IMG/VR virus record: IMGVR_UViG_3300028859_000006
Coordinates: 124,001-188,000 of that record
Length of the DNA stretch: 64,000 bases
DNA from: a virus
Strand: one strand, 5' to 3'
The position numbers and the translations under genes were made by a program. Shown here one piece after another: positions 16,587-26,549 of the stretch. The notes beneath the pieces are model-generated. The model searched no databases, was not told the origin of the DNA, and worked only from the letters and a program-made list of their open reading frames with translations. Within the stretch, counting starts at the first letter, position 1; each line of letters opens with the position of its first letter.

Positions 16587-16846
16587 AATACTTAAAAAGA
16601 TTTGAAAATAAGGAAAAAGAATATAATATTGATGATTATATAATTGTTCATAATAATATATATGTAGGAACTAGTAAAATATTTAAAATTGTTGATATTG
16701 TAAAAAATGCATATTATCCATATAACGTTATTGGAGTAAATGGAGATATTCATTTTTTAGAATATAAGGACATAAAAAGAAAATTATCTAAAAAAGAAAT
16801 TGAAAAATATGAATTAGATAATATATCAAATAAATTTAACATATGA
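16583..16846 (+). CDS. Leader/tail cassette protein (MKYLKRFEN ... NKFNI)
   Basis: 87 residues. Leader MKYLKRFEN, a small beta-rich core (NIDDYIIVHNNIYVG, KIFKIVDIV), then LSKKEIEKYELDNISNKFNI. The core resembles the protein at 33605-33877 (DEIDEFESNINAIKFNL), so these two form a subfamily with an SH3-like look. ATGA overlaps on both sides. Candidate packaged head protein by leader similarity only. Confidence 0.65.
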   Translation: MKYLKRFENKEKEYNIDDYIIVHNNIYVGTSKIFKIVDIVKNAYYPYNVIGVNGDIHFLEYKDIKRKLSKKEIEKYELDNISNKFNI

Positions 16847-17181
16847 AATATTTAAAAAGATTTGAAAATATTAATAATAATCCTGAAATTGGGGATTATA
16901 TTATTATAGATAAACTTAATAATATACTAGGTCCAAGTTATGATGATATTTTTTATTTTTTGAATAATAATATTGGCAAAGTTGTTGGATTTGGAAATGT
17001 ATATAACGGAAAAGGTATTAAAATCAAATTTTTTAATATACCAAAGAATCTAAATACTCATTTTAATCCTGATCATATAAAGATTTTTCCAATGAATTCT
17101 ATTTTAGCATTTGGTAAAAACAAAGAAACTGTGAAAGAAGAAGCTGAAATACAACGTAATATAAAGAAATTTAACTTATGA
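16843..17181 (+). CDS. Leader/tail cassette protein (MKYLKRFEN ... KKFNL)
   Basis: 112 residues, starting with the same nine residues as the preceding gene, also nearly identical over the first 27 bases of DNA. The core is different: EIGDYIIIDKLNN, NNIGKVVGFGNVYNGKGIKIKFF (shown in part), as in small beta-barrel or KOW/SH3-type folds. It ends KKFNL. Coupled to both neighbours by ATGA overlaps. Confidence 0.65.
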   Translation: MKYLKRFENINNNPEIGDYIIIDKLNNILGPSYDDIFYFLNNNIGKVVGFGNVYNGKGIKIKFFNIPKNLNTHFNPDHIKIFPMNSILAFGKNKETVKEEAEIQRNIKKFNL

Positions 17182-17525
17182 AATATATTAAAACATTTGA
17201 ATCAATATCAAAAGGAATCAATAATATAACTACTATTGATTGCTCTGGAGATAATTTAACTGAATTACCTGAATTACCAGATAGTTTAATTACTTTATAT
17301 TGTAATAATAATTTTTTAACTAAAATTAAAAAATTACCTCCTAATTTGAAACATTTAAAATGTTCTCATAATCATAATTTATCTGAGTTACCTATATTAC
17401 CAGAAACTATGACTGAATTACGTTGCTATAACACTAAATTACCTTATAATAATCTAATTGAATATAAAAAATGGTTAGATAAAGAGCATCCTGAAATATC
17501 AAAATCTAAACAATTTAATTTATGA
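17178..17525 (+). CDS. Leader/tail cassette protein with leucine-rich repeats
   Basis: 115 residues: leader MKYIKTFES, then about four leucine-rich repeats of the bacterial LPxLPxxLxxLxxxxN type (TELPELPDSLITLYCNN, KKLPPNLKHLKCSHN, SELPILPETMTELRCYN), a helical cap (NNLIEYKKWLDKEH) and the tail KQFNL. LRRs of this class bind proteins; related repeats occur in secreted effectors of Gram-negative bacteria. In a phage this suggests a host-protein-binding effector, perhaps delivered from the capsid; that is inference. ATGA overlaps on both sides. Confidence 0.75.
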   Translation: MKYIKTFESISKGINNITTIDCSGDNLTELPELPDSLITLYCNNNFLTKIKKLPPNLKHLKCSHNHNLSELPILPETMTELRCYNTKLPYNNLIEYKKWLDKEHPEISKSKQFNL

Positions 17526-18304
17526 AATACTTAAAATATTTTGAAACAAAATTAGAAGTTGAATATCATTGTCTTGAATGTGGATGGATAGGCTGGTTAC
17601 CTATGACCAAAATAGTTAAATGTCCAAATTGTGGAAATATTAATGATATATGGAAAGAAGGCGAATCAATACCTGAAAGACATAAAAAAATGAATTATTT
17701 ATCTGAAAATATTAATATTATTAAACAACAACCTTTTTATTTAAGTGGAGATATATTATACATATCAGATGATATGGCAAAATTAATGACTCCAACATAT
17801 GCAAAATTAAATAAACTTTATAAAAATAAAGGAGTTCGTGATTATATCAATCAAGAACAAATTGATTTTTATAATAATGAAAAAGATGATAAAGGTTATT
17901 ATAAATCTAGAAATATTAATACTAATATAACTGTAAGATATGAAAGGATGTATGCTATGACAATACTTATAAAAAGACTTGGTGGAGTTCTTGAAAATAA
18001 ATATGGAGAATTTCAATATTTTATAGGAGGAACATCAGGAGATCACGATATGCATGGTAAAAACATGGTGAGAGATACAAAAGAATGTAATTATAATCTA
18101 ATGATAAAATATTATCCTATTATTGAACATATAAAAAATTTTTACAAAAGATTAAAATCTAAAGACGAAGGATTTTTTGATATAATTAAAGATTCATTAG
18201 ATAAAGATATAATGTTAGCTCAATACGGGGTACCAAAAGAACTAAAAAAATATTTCAAAAATGCTGAAGATGTGGCAATAAATGTTAATAAATTTAATAT
18301 ATAA
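17522..18304 (+). CDS. Leader/tail cassette protein with zinc ribbon
   Basis: 260 residues: leader MKYLKYFET, then a CxxC-x(17)-CxxC zinc ribbon (HCLECGWIGW ... VKCPNCGNI, about residues 16-41), then a 200-residue domain with FQYFIGGTSGDHDMHG and helical stretches, ending VNKFNI. The C-terminal domain is not recognised. Last gene of the 15545-18304 run; the next transcription unit starts at 18398. Confidence 0.65.
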   Translation: MKYLKYFETKLEVEYHCLECGWIGWLPMTKIVKCPNCGNINDIWKEGESIPERHKKMNYLSENINIIKQQPFYLSGDILYISDDMAKLMTPTYAKLNKLYKNKGVRDYINQEQIDFYNNEKDDKGYYKSRNINTNITVRYERMYAMTILIKRLGGVLENKYGEFQYFIGGTSGDHDMHGKNMVRDTKECNYNLMIKYYPIIEHIKNFYKRLKSKDEGFFDIIKDSLDKDIMLAQYGVPKELKKYFKNAEDVAINVNKFNI

Positions 18305-18365
18305 TATTATATATAGTATATATCATGATCTTGCATGAATTTTATTTCGAATGAAATAGATTTTT

Positions 18366-18375
18366 TTTATATATA
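18366..18375 (+). promoter_or_regulatory. Candidate phage late promoter (TTTATATATA)
   Basis: TTTATATATAGAT, 22 nt before the 1061-residue structural gene. The 93-nt intergenic region has no strong terminator hairpin. Confidence 0.5.
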
Positions 18376-18397
18376 GATAAAAATTAAATTATTAAAC

Positions 18398-21300
18398 ATG
18401 ATAAATCAACAAAATAGTTTTGTATCATTAGCTGAACAACTAGCTGTATTAAATAAAAATTCTACGGAAGTTATGACAAAATTAAATGATGTCGTAACTA
18501 GTAGAAATTCTGTTATTAACGTTAACTTAATGAATTCTGATGGTACAACATCATCATATCAATTTCCAACTGTTGGACAATTGAAAAATGAATTAGATAT
18601 TGCGAATAGAAATATTCAAAAATTAGCAGGATTAGCTGATAGTACAGCCTATGTATCTGATGGTACAACAATGAGAAGAATATATGTTGATGATTTAAAT
18701 AGTGAACCTAGTCCTATTGATAGTTTAGATACAATTAATAATTTTACTTCTATAAATAATTCTTTTTTTGAATCATTATGTGATCCTATATTAGCTATTG
18801 AACTTGATTTAACTGATAAAATAGATCAAAAAGTAAAAAAAGTATTATCACGTAGATATATTATTGAATTTCAGAAAGATCAATATGGAAATTTAACATC
18901 TGATGGAGCAAATTCTAAATCTGATTTTGAAAATAATTTCTTAAATAGAAATGATATTTTTATTGATGATTTAACTGCATGGTATACAAACACTAAAAAT
19001 AACGGAGTTTTTCAGAGAAATGAACCATATGATGAACAAATATTTGATTTGGATTATGATAGCCTTCAATACTATGGTATATTTGATGTTGTTGGTATTG
19101 ATAATGATACAATAAATAATAAAATGTGGTATGTATTAGGTTCAATTACATATTACGATTATACTGGGAATACCAAACAATTATCAGTTGGAGATGAATT
19201 GATAATAAATAAAAAAGATTCATCAACATTATGGACAATTAACGAAGTTAGTACTGCTAAAAGTAATTATAGAGTTATTTTAGAGAGGGTGGAAGGCTTA
19301 GATCCTGTGCCTATACTATCACAAGGATTAAAGATTTATAGTCCTGTATTACCAGCGAGAACAATAAAAATATCTATTGGTTATGACGAGTATAATGTTA
19401 TATTTATTAAACCGATTAATACTGATTCAAATGTAATTTCGTCAACATGGTCTTATGGTACATCTTTCTATACCAACAATTTAGTATTGGATACTAATAG
19501 TACTGTCTCTATGACAAGATATTATAGTGATAATGTATTTGATTATGGCGCTATATTAAAAGATTTGATTGCTAAAAATATACCTAGTCAATTTGGAGTT
19601 ATTCCAAATGTACCAAATTTAACAGCTACTAATTTTAAAGTTTTACAAACAAATACTCATTTAACAAATACTGCGGATTCCGCAAAAATTCAAAGTTTAA
19701 ATGTACAAAAAGTATCTATAAATTCTCAATTAGAACAATTAAATGATGCTATTATTGAACAAAATAAAGAACTTAGTACTAAACAATATAAATCAACATC
19801 TGATAAACAAGCTAGTCAAACAACATTAAATAATTTAATAAATCAACAATCTTCTTTGACTAAATCTTATACATCAATAGTTAATCAAATAACAGCACAA
19901 AATACTGGAGCAATTTCAGATGTTGAGGCAGAATTTAGTGTAAGAGGATTTTGGAGTGTTCCAGAACCTATTATAATAAATACAGTAGGAGAAAATCAAA
20001 AGCAAGAGGTTGTTCAATTTATTGTTCAATATAGATATAGTGCAACAGGTGGATCTGCTCCGACTACTGTTGGATTTGATCTAAATTTAACTGAAAATAT
20101 ATATACTAACTATATTTCAACTGGTGATATTGTAGATCAAACAAAAGCATATCAAAATCCAAGTGTATCAACTCAAAGTGTAACAGAAACTGGATATTTT
20201 TCAAATTGGTATCAATTTACAACAGATGCTAGAACAAGAACTTATAATTCAGCATTAAATGTATGGACATGGGATATTGAAGATGTTACTGATGCAAATA
20301 TAAAAAAAGTAAATCAATTGGATATTCCATTACATCCTAACGAAACAGTTGATATTAGAATTAAATCAATATCAGAAGTTGGATATCCTGATGCACTTAT
20401 TACATCTGATTGGAGTAATATTATGACTATTGATTTTCCAGATGATCTTGCACAAGTAGGTAATGAAAATGCTACAATTTTACAATCTGCTCAAAATGAT
20501 CAAATATATAATCAAATAGAAAGTGATTTTAATTCAAAAGGACTAACTGCACATTTACAACAATCATATTATGTTAACGATTTATATGTTGCTCATACAG
20601 ATATAAACTTAGGTACATCTTTTAAAGATAGTTCAGGCAATATGATTATGTTGAGTGATTATCTAACATCATTAACTAATAGAATTTTAGCACTTGAACA
20701 AATTGTTTCTAATGCTAAAGGTGAACTTTCAATTAGTTTATATCAAAATACTAATAGTGTTATTATACAAAATGGCGCATCTATAACACAAAAAATAGTA
20801 TGTGAAAAATATGCTGAATTGTCTGGTACAACTACAAGAACGTATTATAATAGTACATATTCAACTAATGATTATTATTTAGAATTTGATAATTTATCTC
20901 AATCTTCACAATTAGGCTTACTTTCATATAGAAAATATGTACCTACTATTTCTGGTGATAATAGATTTTATAATCCAATATATTCAAATGGATCATTAGC
21001 AACATATGTAGATTCAAATGATAATTTACAAACACAAGTTGATAATCAATTTGTTTGGATTTCTGATACATCAGGAAATAATGCTATATATAATTCAGGA
21101 GTAACATATGATGCTAATGGATTAGGACAGGTATTATATTCTAAAAATTGGAATATTGGATTAACTGGTACAACAGTACCAAATTCTGGCGGTACATATT
21201 CAACACCAATCAATATTTTTAATGATATTAACTGGACTGGAGGTACTTGGATAGCAGATAATAATTATGAAACAGATTTTCCTGTTACTATTCATCCATA

Positions 21301-21583
21301 TATTGATAATATTAACGATTATGTTTATGCTGATAAAAGTGGAGTTGAATTAATTAACGCAAATAGTAAATTTATATTACCTATTAAAATATTTTTTAAA
21401 TTATCTGGTGGAACAAATGATTCTATAACATTTCCAACTAATTTATCTACATCTCCATATGTAATAAGGAAATTAAGAATATTTATTGAATCTGAAAGCT
21501 TAACTAGACCATTTGAATTCGAAATTATATTTAAAATATTTAGAAATAATACATCATCAAATAGAAGTAGTACAGCATCTTAA
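18398..21583 (+). CDS. Large virion structural protein (baseplate/tail type)
   Basis: 1061 residues without signal peptide or membrane segments. N-terminal helical region (SLAEQLAVLNKNSTEVMTKL) and repeated VSDGTTMRRIYVDDL-type beta segments. A coiled coil at about 430-500 (VQKVSINSQLEQLNDAIIEQ), a fibronectin-like beta domain around 510-680 (FSVRGFWSVPEPI, VRIKSISEVGYP), a second helical piece near 760 (LTSLTNRILALEQIV), and a C-terminal Gly/Thr/Asn-rich beta domain. Size, composition and position before another >1100-residue protein fit a baseplate or tail protein of a large myovirus. The specific T4 counterpart cannot be assigned. Confidence 0.75.
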   Translation: MINQQNSFVSLAEQLAVLNKNSTEVMTKLNDVVTSRNSVINVNLMNSDGTTSSYQFPTVGQLKNELDIANRNIQKLAGLADSTAYVSDGTTMRRIYVDDLNSEPSPIDSLDTINNFTSINNSFFESLCDPILAIELDLTDKIDQKVKKVLSRRYIIEFQKDQYGNLTSDGANSKSDFENNFLNRNDIFIDDLTAWYTNTKNNGVFQRNEPYDEQIFDLDYDSLQYYGIFDVVGIDNDTINNKMWYVLGSITYYDYTGNTKQLSVGDELIINKKDSSTLWTINEVSTAKSNYRVILERVEGLDPVPILSQGLKIYSPVLPARTIKISIGYDEYNVIFIKPINTDSNVISSTWSYGTSFYTNNLVLDTNSTVSMTRYYSDNVFDYGAILKDLIAKNIPSQFGVIPNVPNLTATNFKVLQTNTHLTNTADSAKIQSLNVQKVSINSQLEQLNDAIIEQNKELSTKQYKSTSDKQASQTTLNNLINQQSSLTKSYTSIVNQITAQNTGAISDVEAEFSVRGFWSVPEPIIINTVGENQKQEVVQFIVQYRYSATGGSAPTTVGFDLNLTENIYTNYISTGDIVDQTKAYQNPSVSTQSVTETGYFSNWYQFTTDARTRTYNSALNVWTWDIEDVTDANIKKVNQLDIPLHPNETVDIRIKSISEVGYPDALITSDWSNIMTIDFPDDLAQVGNENATILQSAQNDQIYNQIESDFNSKGLTAHLQQSYYVNDLYVAHTDINLGTSFKDSSGNMIMLSDYLTSLTNRILALEQIVSNAKGELSISLYQNTNSVIIQNGASITQKIVCEKYAELSGTTTRTYYNSTYSTNDYYLEFDNLSQSSQLGLLSYRKYVPTISGDNRFYNPIYSNGSLATYVDSNDNLQTQVDNQFVWISDTSGNNAIYNSGVTYDANGLGQVLYSKNWNIGLTGTTVPNSGGTYSTPINIFNDINWTGGTWIADNNYETDFPVTIHPYIDNINDYVYADKSGVELINANSKFILPIKIFFKLSGGTNDSITFPTNLSTSPYVIRKLRIFIESESLTRPFEFEIIFKIFRNNTSSNRSSTAS

Positions 21584-21603
21584 ATATAAAATATTAAAAA
21601 ATT

Positions 21604-24600
21604 ATGATAAATAATAGCTTTCAATTATTAAGAACAAATCCAGCACTAACAACTAATGTTAAATTAGTTGTTAGTTCTGATTATAAGTTCTATTTAGAAT
21701 CATTTGATACAAATTCTCAATTATCTAATCAAAAATATAAACATTTTTCAATATCAAAAAATAATTTATATGAAAATCAAATTGTTAAATTTTATGATGG
21801 ACTATCATCACAATTGGCATTTGATGTTAAATATGATTCTGATGATTCTACTGTATTTTCTAAATACGAACAACAATTTGATGATATTTATTGGAGTGGT
21901 GCTAAATCAGTTGAAGATACATGGTATAATGAAACATATGAATATTTTGCGCCATTATTTATAAGAAAAAATAATATACCAGATGGATTTGTTATATTAA
22001 GAGTAGATGATTCCGCTCCTTATGATATCCAAGATGATGATTTAGGTGCTGGTAAAATTACAAAAGATAATTTTAATTCTCAAATTGTTAATAATTGGAA
22101 ATGCGTATCTTTTGTTGATATGAGATATAATACAGATTTAGGATTATTTTTAAATACAAATATTACAAATAATACATCATATCCAGAAAGATCATTTGAT
22201 TTGGATTTTAGATCATATGAATATTCTAAATTTTACGGAATAGATTATAATAATGGAGGATATGTTAATATTTCTAATTTTTTACAATCAACATTGCAAT
22301 ATGAACAACCACATTTTAAACTTGAATCTGATATTATAGAGTCATTTAAAACAAATAATTTAATATATCCTCATATTTTAAATTTTAAATTTTTATTTAA
22401 TGATGTACCAGCAGATCCTGTTAATATACATAATTATTCATTAAATAGATATTATGGTTTTTATGCTGATAAATTAGAATTGATTACTAATTTAACTTCA
22501 TATATAACTCCAGAATTGATAAGTGGATTTACATTGAAGAATAATATATTTGGCTATATGTCAGGAAGTACTTTCATACCAACTAATGAATCTCCATTTG
22601 TAGAAGGTTTCTTTTTAGATAAAACTTATTGGATACAACTTACGTCATCTGAGACTGATAATGAATTTTATCAAGTAGTACTAGTGTATAATAACGGTGT
22701 TAATACATATAGAGTTATTAGTGATTTTGATATGAGTGGTTCTACTTTTAATGTTTCAAATGATAGAACGTGCTTTATTAATTATACTGATGGCTATATT
22801 TATAATTGTCAAACTATTAATAATCCATCAGGTATTACTAATTATATATCTGGATATACTTCTAACTTTAATATTGATCCATATTACTCAGGAAATACTA
22901 TTAAATCAATGTATGGTGATTTATATTTAATACTAATTGATGGTATATATCATGTACTAAAATGTAAAAATGATAGCTATTTTATACAAAGTGATTACGC
23001 AATAAATTCTTACACAACAGGACTAGAATATTGGAAAGGTGGTAAAAATAGTAATTATTATACTACAAAACAAATTTATACATATGGAAATAAACCATTA
23101 ATCTATCCTGTGTATAGAATAAAATTTAATGATATTAAAGATTTTGATTTTAATAGAGTAAATACACATTTTGCTGATTTTGACTATGAAAAAGATATTT
23201 ATACTGCAACTGATGAACAAAAATTATATGCTATAGATTATACTGATACTTCAGTATTAAGTCAAAATTATATGACATATCCAAGAGGTGAAGATGGACA
23301 ATATCAAATAATGAATGTATCTTCTGAATATATCGCAGATGACGAACTTTATGAAATATCATTTAACGATTTAACAGAAATATGGAGAAAAAATCCATCA
23401 GTTGTAAAATGGGGGTTCGCTGGCTCAAATTCTAATTGCGATTATCCATATAAATTAAATAATTCAATTAGTATAGGAGACGTATTTAATGCAACTGCAG
23501 ATGTATTTAGCTTGCTACCAACAGAAGTAGAAAAAAATTTAGATTACTGCTACAGAATAGGTAATTTTTTCTCAGGTAATACAAATAATATTATTAAATA
23601 TTTAAATCAAACTACTAACATAGAAGTAGATTTTATGGAAAATTATAGTAAAAAATTTAATTTAGATTTATATCTAAATTCAAATGTTGATTATTTTGAT
23701 TATTTTTTTAAAAATAAAACATATTTTACTATAGATGATATTAATTATACAAAACAAACATTAAAATATTCAACTTTTCAAGCAGGCGATATATATACAG
23801 CATCTAGTACATTATTTAAAGGTTTAAATATTAACGCATTAAATGTTACAAGTGTATCAAGAGATATTAATGGATCAATTACAAGTATAGTTGCTGATAA
23901 TAGTAAAAATTTTAATGATTATAAATTTGCAATAATTCTTAATGATGTTTATCAATATTATACTGGTAATACATATGATTCAACATATGAAGGTGGATTA
24001 TCAGGAAATACGATAATTGATATATCATCAAATGCAATACACGCATTTTTAAATGAAGAATTTAAAAATATTTTAGTTGTTGTTAATGTTAAAATACCAA
24101 TTCAAAAAAATTATATTAGTTTAAATAATGTCGCCTTTTTTGGTGAAAAATTTGGATTATATAATTCAAAAACATTAGACGGTAATAGTTTAGTCTATCC
24201 AGCAAATGTTAAAGAATTCGATCCATCATTAATAGTTGCATCAAATATATTTAACGCATTTTATGATATGAATTCATTATCAGAATTTGATTCTGGTATA
24301 ACATATTATTATATCAATTCAATTGGACAATCTGGATATACAGCACCTATGAATACAACTGGAGGTACCATGGCATTAATACCTGATTGGGTTAAAAATG
24401 ATACTCCATTTATTTTAAATTTAAATGATCCAGCAGTTTTAACAACTAAACAAAATTCATATATTAAAACTGCAATAAAAGGACCATTAACTAATATTTA
24501 TGATAAATATCAAGTGTATTACGATACAAATCAAAAAACTAAATATAATGTTTCTGAACCGTTAGCTAGATCTATGTCATTAAATATACAACAAAATATA

Positions 24601-25038
24601 ATGAATACTTCAAACGGCGTATCATCAGATAATTCTATTTATAGATATAACGGCTCTTATGAACCAATATTTAATACAATACCAGTATTTAATAATACAT
24701 TTTTATATGAATCAGGAAATACTATAAGTCAATTTGAATCAAACTATAAATTCGATACTTCATTTGAAAACTTCGGTATGATTGAAGAATTAATTTATTC
24801 AAAAATTAATCCTGTAATATCTCCATTAAAATTAAGTAATACTAATACTGATGTATCTGTGTATCCAATAGTTGACGAATTTGGATATCAGTTTTCTTCA
24901 AGATTTATATTTAGCTCATCTTGGGATAACGATTTTTATGTAATAACAAATAATACTCAAAATATGAATAATAATGTCTTTTCAAATTTTTCTAACTATG
25001 AATATATAATTGATCCAATAAAAAATATAAATGATTAA
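21604..25038 (+). CDS. Large virion structural protein
   Basis: 1144 residues, Asn/Tyr/Ser-rich and beta-rich throughout, no membrane segments. Recurrent SGNT(I/N) turns (for example YYTGNTYDST, YSGNTIKSMYGD) and NNN-type loops are typical of phage tail and fibre proteins. It starts 20 nt after the preceding structural gene and its stop overlaps the next gene's ATG (TAATGA). A baseplate, tail or fibre-attachment role is inferred from size and neighbours only. Confidence 0.7.
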   Translation: MINNSFQLLRTNPALTTNVKLVVSSDYKFYLESFDTNSQLSNQKYKHFSISKNNLYENQIVKFYDGLSSQLAFDVKYDSDDSTVFSKYEQQFDDIYWSGAKSVEDTWYNETYEYFAPLFIRKNNIPDGFVILRVDDSAPYDIQDDDLGAGKITKDNFNSQIVNNWKCVSFVDMRYNTDLGLFLNTNITNNTSYPERSFDLDFRSYEYSKFYGIDYNNGGYVNISNFLQSTLQYEQPHFKLESDIIESFKTNNLIYPHILNFKFLFNDVPADPVNIHNYSLNRYYGFYADKLELITNLTSYITPELISGFTLKNNIFGYMSGSTFIPTNESPFVEGFFLDKTYWIQLTSSETDNEFYQVVLVYNNGVNTYRVISDFDMSGSTFNVSNDRTCFINYTDGYIYNCQTINNPSGITNYISGYTSNFNIDPYYSGNTIKSMYGDLYLILIDGIYHVLKCKNDSYFIQSDYAINSYTTGLEYWKGGKNSNYYTTKQIYTYGNKPLIYPVYRIKFNDIKDFDFNRVNTHFADFDYEKDIYTATDEQKLYAIDYTDTSVLSQNYMTYPRGEDGQYQIMNVSSEYIADDELYEISFNDLTEIWRKNPSVVKWGFAGSNSNCDYPYKLNNSISIGDVFNATADVFSLLPTEVEKNLDYCYRIGNFFSGNTNNIIKYLNQTTNIEVDFMENYSKKFNLDLYLNSNVDYFDYFFKNKTYFTIDDINYTKQTLKYSTFQAGDIYTASSTLFKGLNINALNVTSVSRDINGSITSIVADNSKNFNDYKFAIILNDVYQYYTGNTYDSTYEGGLSGNTIIDISSNAIHAFLNEEFKNILVVVNVKIPIQKNYISLNNVAFFGEKFGLYNSKTLDGNSLVYPANVKEFDPSLIVASNIFNAFYDMNSLSEFDSGITYYYINSIGQSGYTAPMNTTGGTMALIPDWVKNDTPFILNLNDPAVLTTKQNSYIKTAIKGPLTNIYDKYQVYYDTNQKTKYNVSEPLARSMSLNIQQNIMNTSNGVSSDNSIYRYNGSYEPIFNTIPVFNNTFLYESGNTISQFESNYKFDTSFENFGMIEELIYSKINPVISPLKLSNTNTDVSVYPIVDEFGYQFSSRFIFSSSWDNDFYVITNNTQNMNNNVFSNFSNYEYIIDPIKNIND

Positions 25039-25355
25039 TGAAATATATTAAAACTTTTGAAAATGAATTATATAATGAACCAACATATTGGTTATTGCCG
25101 ACTGATGATAGATTTGAAAAATCTTTAAAACAAATAAAATGTCCTAATAATAATATTAAATTTTTTTTAAATAATAATAGAATTAAAAATATTAAATATG
25201 TATTCATTTGTTATTCACCATATAATAAACAATGGGAATGGAATTCATATAAAGGTAAATTACTTGACGATTATCTTGAAGAAAATAATTATAAATTTGG
25301 TGGACATATAAATATGAATGAATTAGAATTAATTGCTGATAAATTTAACATATAA
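25038..25355 (+). CDS. Leader/tail cassette protein (MKYIKTFEN ... DKFNI), tandem copy 1
   Basis: 105 residues: leader MKYIKTFEN, core YWLLPTDDRFEKSLKQIKCP, VFICYSPYNKQWEWNSY, GGHINMNELE, tail ADKFNI. Paralogous to 25360-25752 over nearly the whole length. The ATG overlaps the stop of the large structural gene, so a leader-type gene is embedded in the tail operon. Core family unknown. Confidence 0.65.
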   Translation: MKYIKTFENELYNEPTYWLLPTDDRFEKSLKQIKCPNNNIKFFLNNNRIKNIKYVFICYSPYNKQWEWNSYKGKLLDDYLEENNYKFGGHINMNELELIADKFNI

Positions 25356-25359
25356 CTAT

Positions 25360-25752
25360 ATGAAATATATAAAAATGTTTGAAGAAAATATATATGAAAA
25401 TATATATGAAAATATATATGAAAATATATATGAAAATATATATGATAGTAGATGCTATTGGTTATTACCAACTGATGATAGATTTGAAGATTCTTTAAAA
25501 CAAATAAAATGTCCTGATTTTAAAATAGAACAATTTTTAGGTAATAAAAATATGAGACAATATAATTATGTATTTGTTGGATATAATCCAACTAAAACTG
25601 TAGATGACGATGTTAGTCTTTGTTGGGGCTGGAACTATAAAGTTAATTGGAATAAAAATACTGAAGATTTTTATGAAAAAAAAGGATATAAATTTATGGG
25701 AAATATAAATATACCTGATTTCGAATTTGATGTAAATAAATTTAATATATAA
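25360..25752 (+). CDS. Leader/tail cassette protein (MKYIKMFEE ... NKFNI), tandem copy 2
   Basis: 131 residues from the ATG at 25360; the frame opens at 25333 inside the preceding gene, but 25360 gives the MKYIKMFEEN leader. Directly after the leader come five copies of the tetrapeptide ENIY, from a 12-bp DNA repeat. Then YWLLPTDDRFEDSLKQIKCP as in copy 1, a Trp-rich stretch (LCWGWNYKVNW) and the tail VNKFNI. The repeat lengthens the spacer between leader and core. Confidence 0.65.
   Translation: MKYIKMFEENIYENIYENIYENIYENIYDSRCYWLLPTDDRFEDSLKQIKCPDFKIEQFLGNKNMRQYNYVFVGYNPTKTVDDDVSLCWGWNYKVNWNKNTEDFYEKKGYKFMGNINIPDFEFDVNKFNI
25384..25443 (+). repeat. 12-bp tandem repeat, five copies
   Basis: GAAAATATATAT five times in a row, in frame, encoding ENIY x5 in the gene at 25360-25752. 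All copies are identical, so expansion is recent or ongoing; copy number may vary between isolates. Confidence 0.9.
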
Positions 25753-25767
25753 AAAAAATAATAAATA

Positions 25768-26502
25768 GTGAAAAGTAATTTAATATTAAAAAAATTTTCT
25801 GTAAACTCTGTGCCAGGTACAATGAATCAAACAGAATTAAGAACTTTTTTTGGAGGTAAAATAATATATACCGAAGATGAAATCTATATTAACGACGACG
25901 CTATAAAATTTAGTCAAATTGTTAACAATACTATCAATGGTAATAACGGATACCAATACTATGATATAACTACAATACCCGATGATTGGGAAATTACATT
26001 CAATGAAAATTTATCAGATTTAAAACAAAATAATCAAGTAATTTCACAATATAGTCAAACACAATCAGATAAAAATAATAATACCAGATGGCTAATAAAT
26101 ATTAACGGAGCACAAATATTAAAAGATTATTTATTCTTTAAAATTAAAGAACAAAGAGTATTTAAAATAATAAGACAAAATGATATATATTCTAATGATA
26201 TTAATAACGCAATATATGAATATATAAATCAGAATATTTTTAATAGATATAAATTAGATTCTATACAATTTTATGTAAACTACTATAGCATTACAGATCA
26301 AACTATTTATAATAATATTGTTCTACAATATAATCCAATATTTAATCCAGATGTATATCAAACAGCAAATTTGACAAATATAAGTATACAAAATTATGAT
26401 CCTTATAATTTTAATTCTGTGTCAATATTATATAATCAAAGTAAACCATCTAATCAATATAATTTTAACTATTATTTTGATATTAATTTTGCAAAAATTT
26501 AA
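25768..26502 (+). CDS. Virion-associated hypothetical protein (GTG start)
   Basis: 244 residues, starting at GTG (25768); no in-frame ATG fits better. N-terminus KSNLILKKFSVNSVPGTMNQTELRTFFGGKIIYTEDEIYIND, displayed here only to note the beta-rich start (first 20 residues KSNLILKKFS...). The C-terminal half is Tyr/Asn/Gln-rich, like the two large structural proteins upstream. Last gene before the UvsY unit. Probably a small tail or baseplate component; not recognised. Confidence 0.6.
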   Translation: MKSNLILKKFSVNSVPGTMNQTELRTFFGGKIIYTEDEIYINDDAIKFSQIVNNTINGNNGYQYYDITTIPDDWEITFNENLSDLKQNNQVISQYSQTQSDKNNNTRWLININGAQILKDYLFFKIKEQRVFKIIRQNDIYSNDINNAIYEYINQNIFNRYKLDSIQFYVNYYSITDQTIYNNIVLQYNPIFNPDVYQTANLTNISIQNYDPYNFNSVSILYNQSKPSNQYNFNYYFDINFAKI

Positions 26503-26519
26503 ACTAACTTCTATTTATA

Positions 26520-26530
26520 TTATATATAAA
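26520..26530 (+). promoter_or_regulatory. Candidate phage late-type promoter (TTATATATAAA)
   Basis: TTATATATAAA 19 nt before the UvsY-like start at 26550. In T4 uvsY and uvsW are also transcribed late, consistent with a late-type box here. Confidence 0.5.
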
Positions 26531-26549
26531 ATAAACTCATTCTACAACT

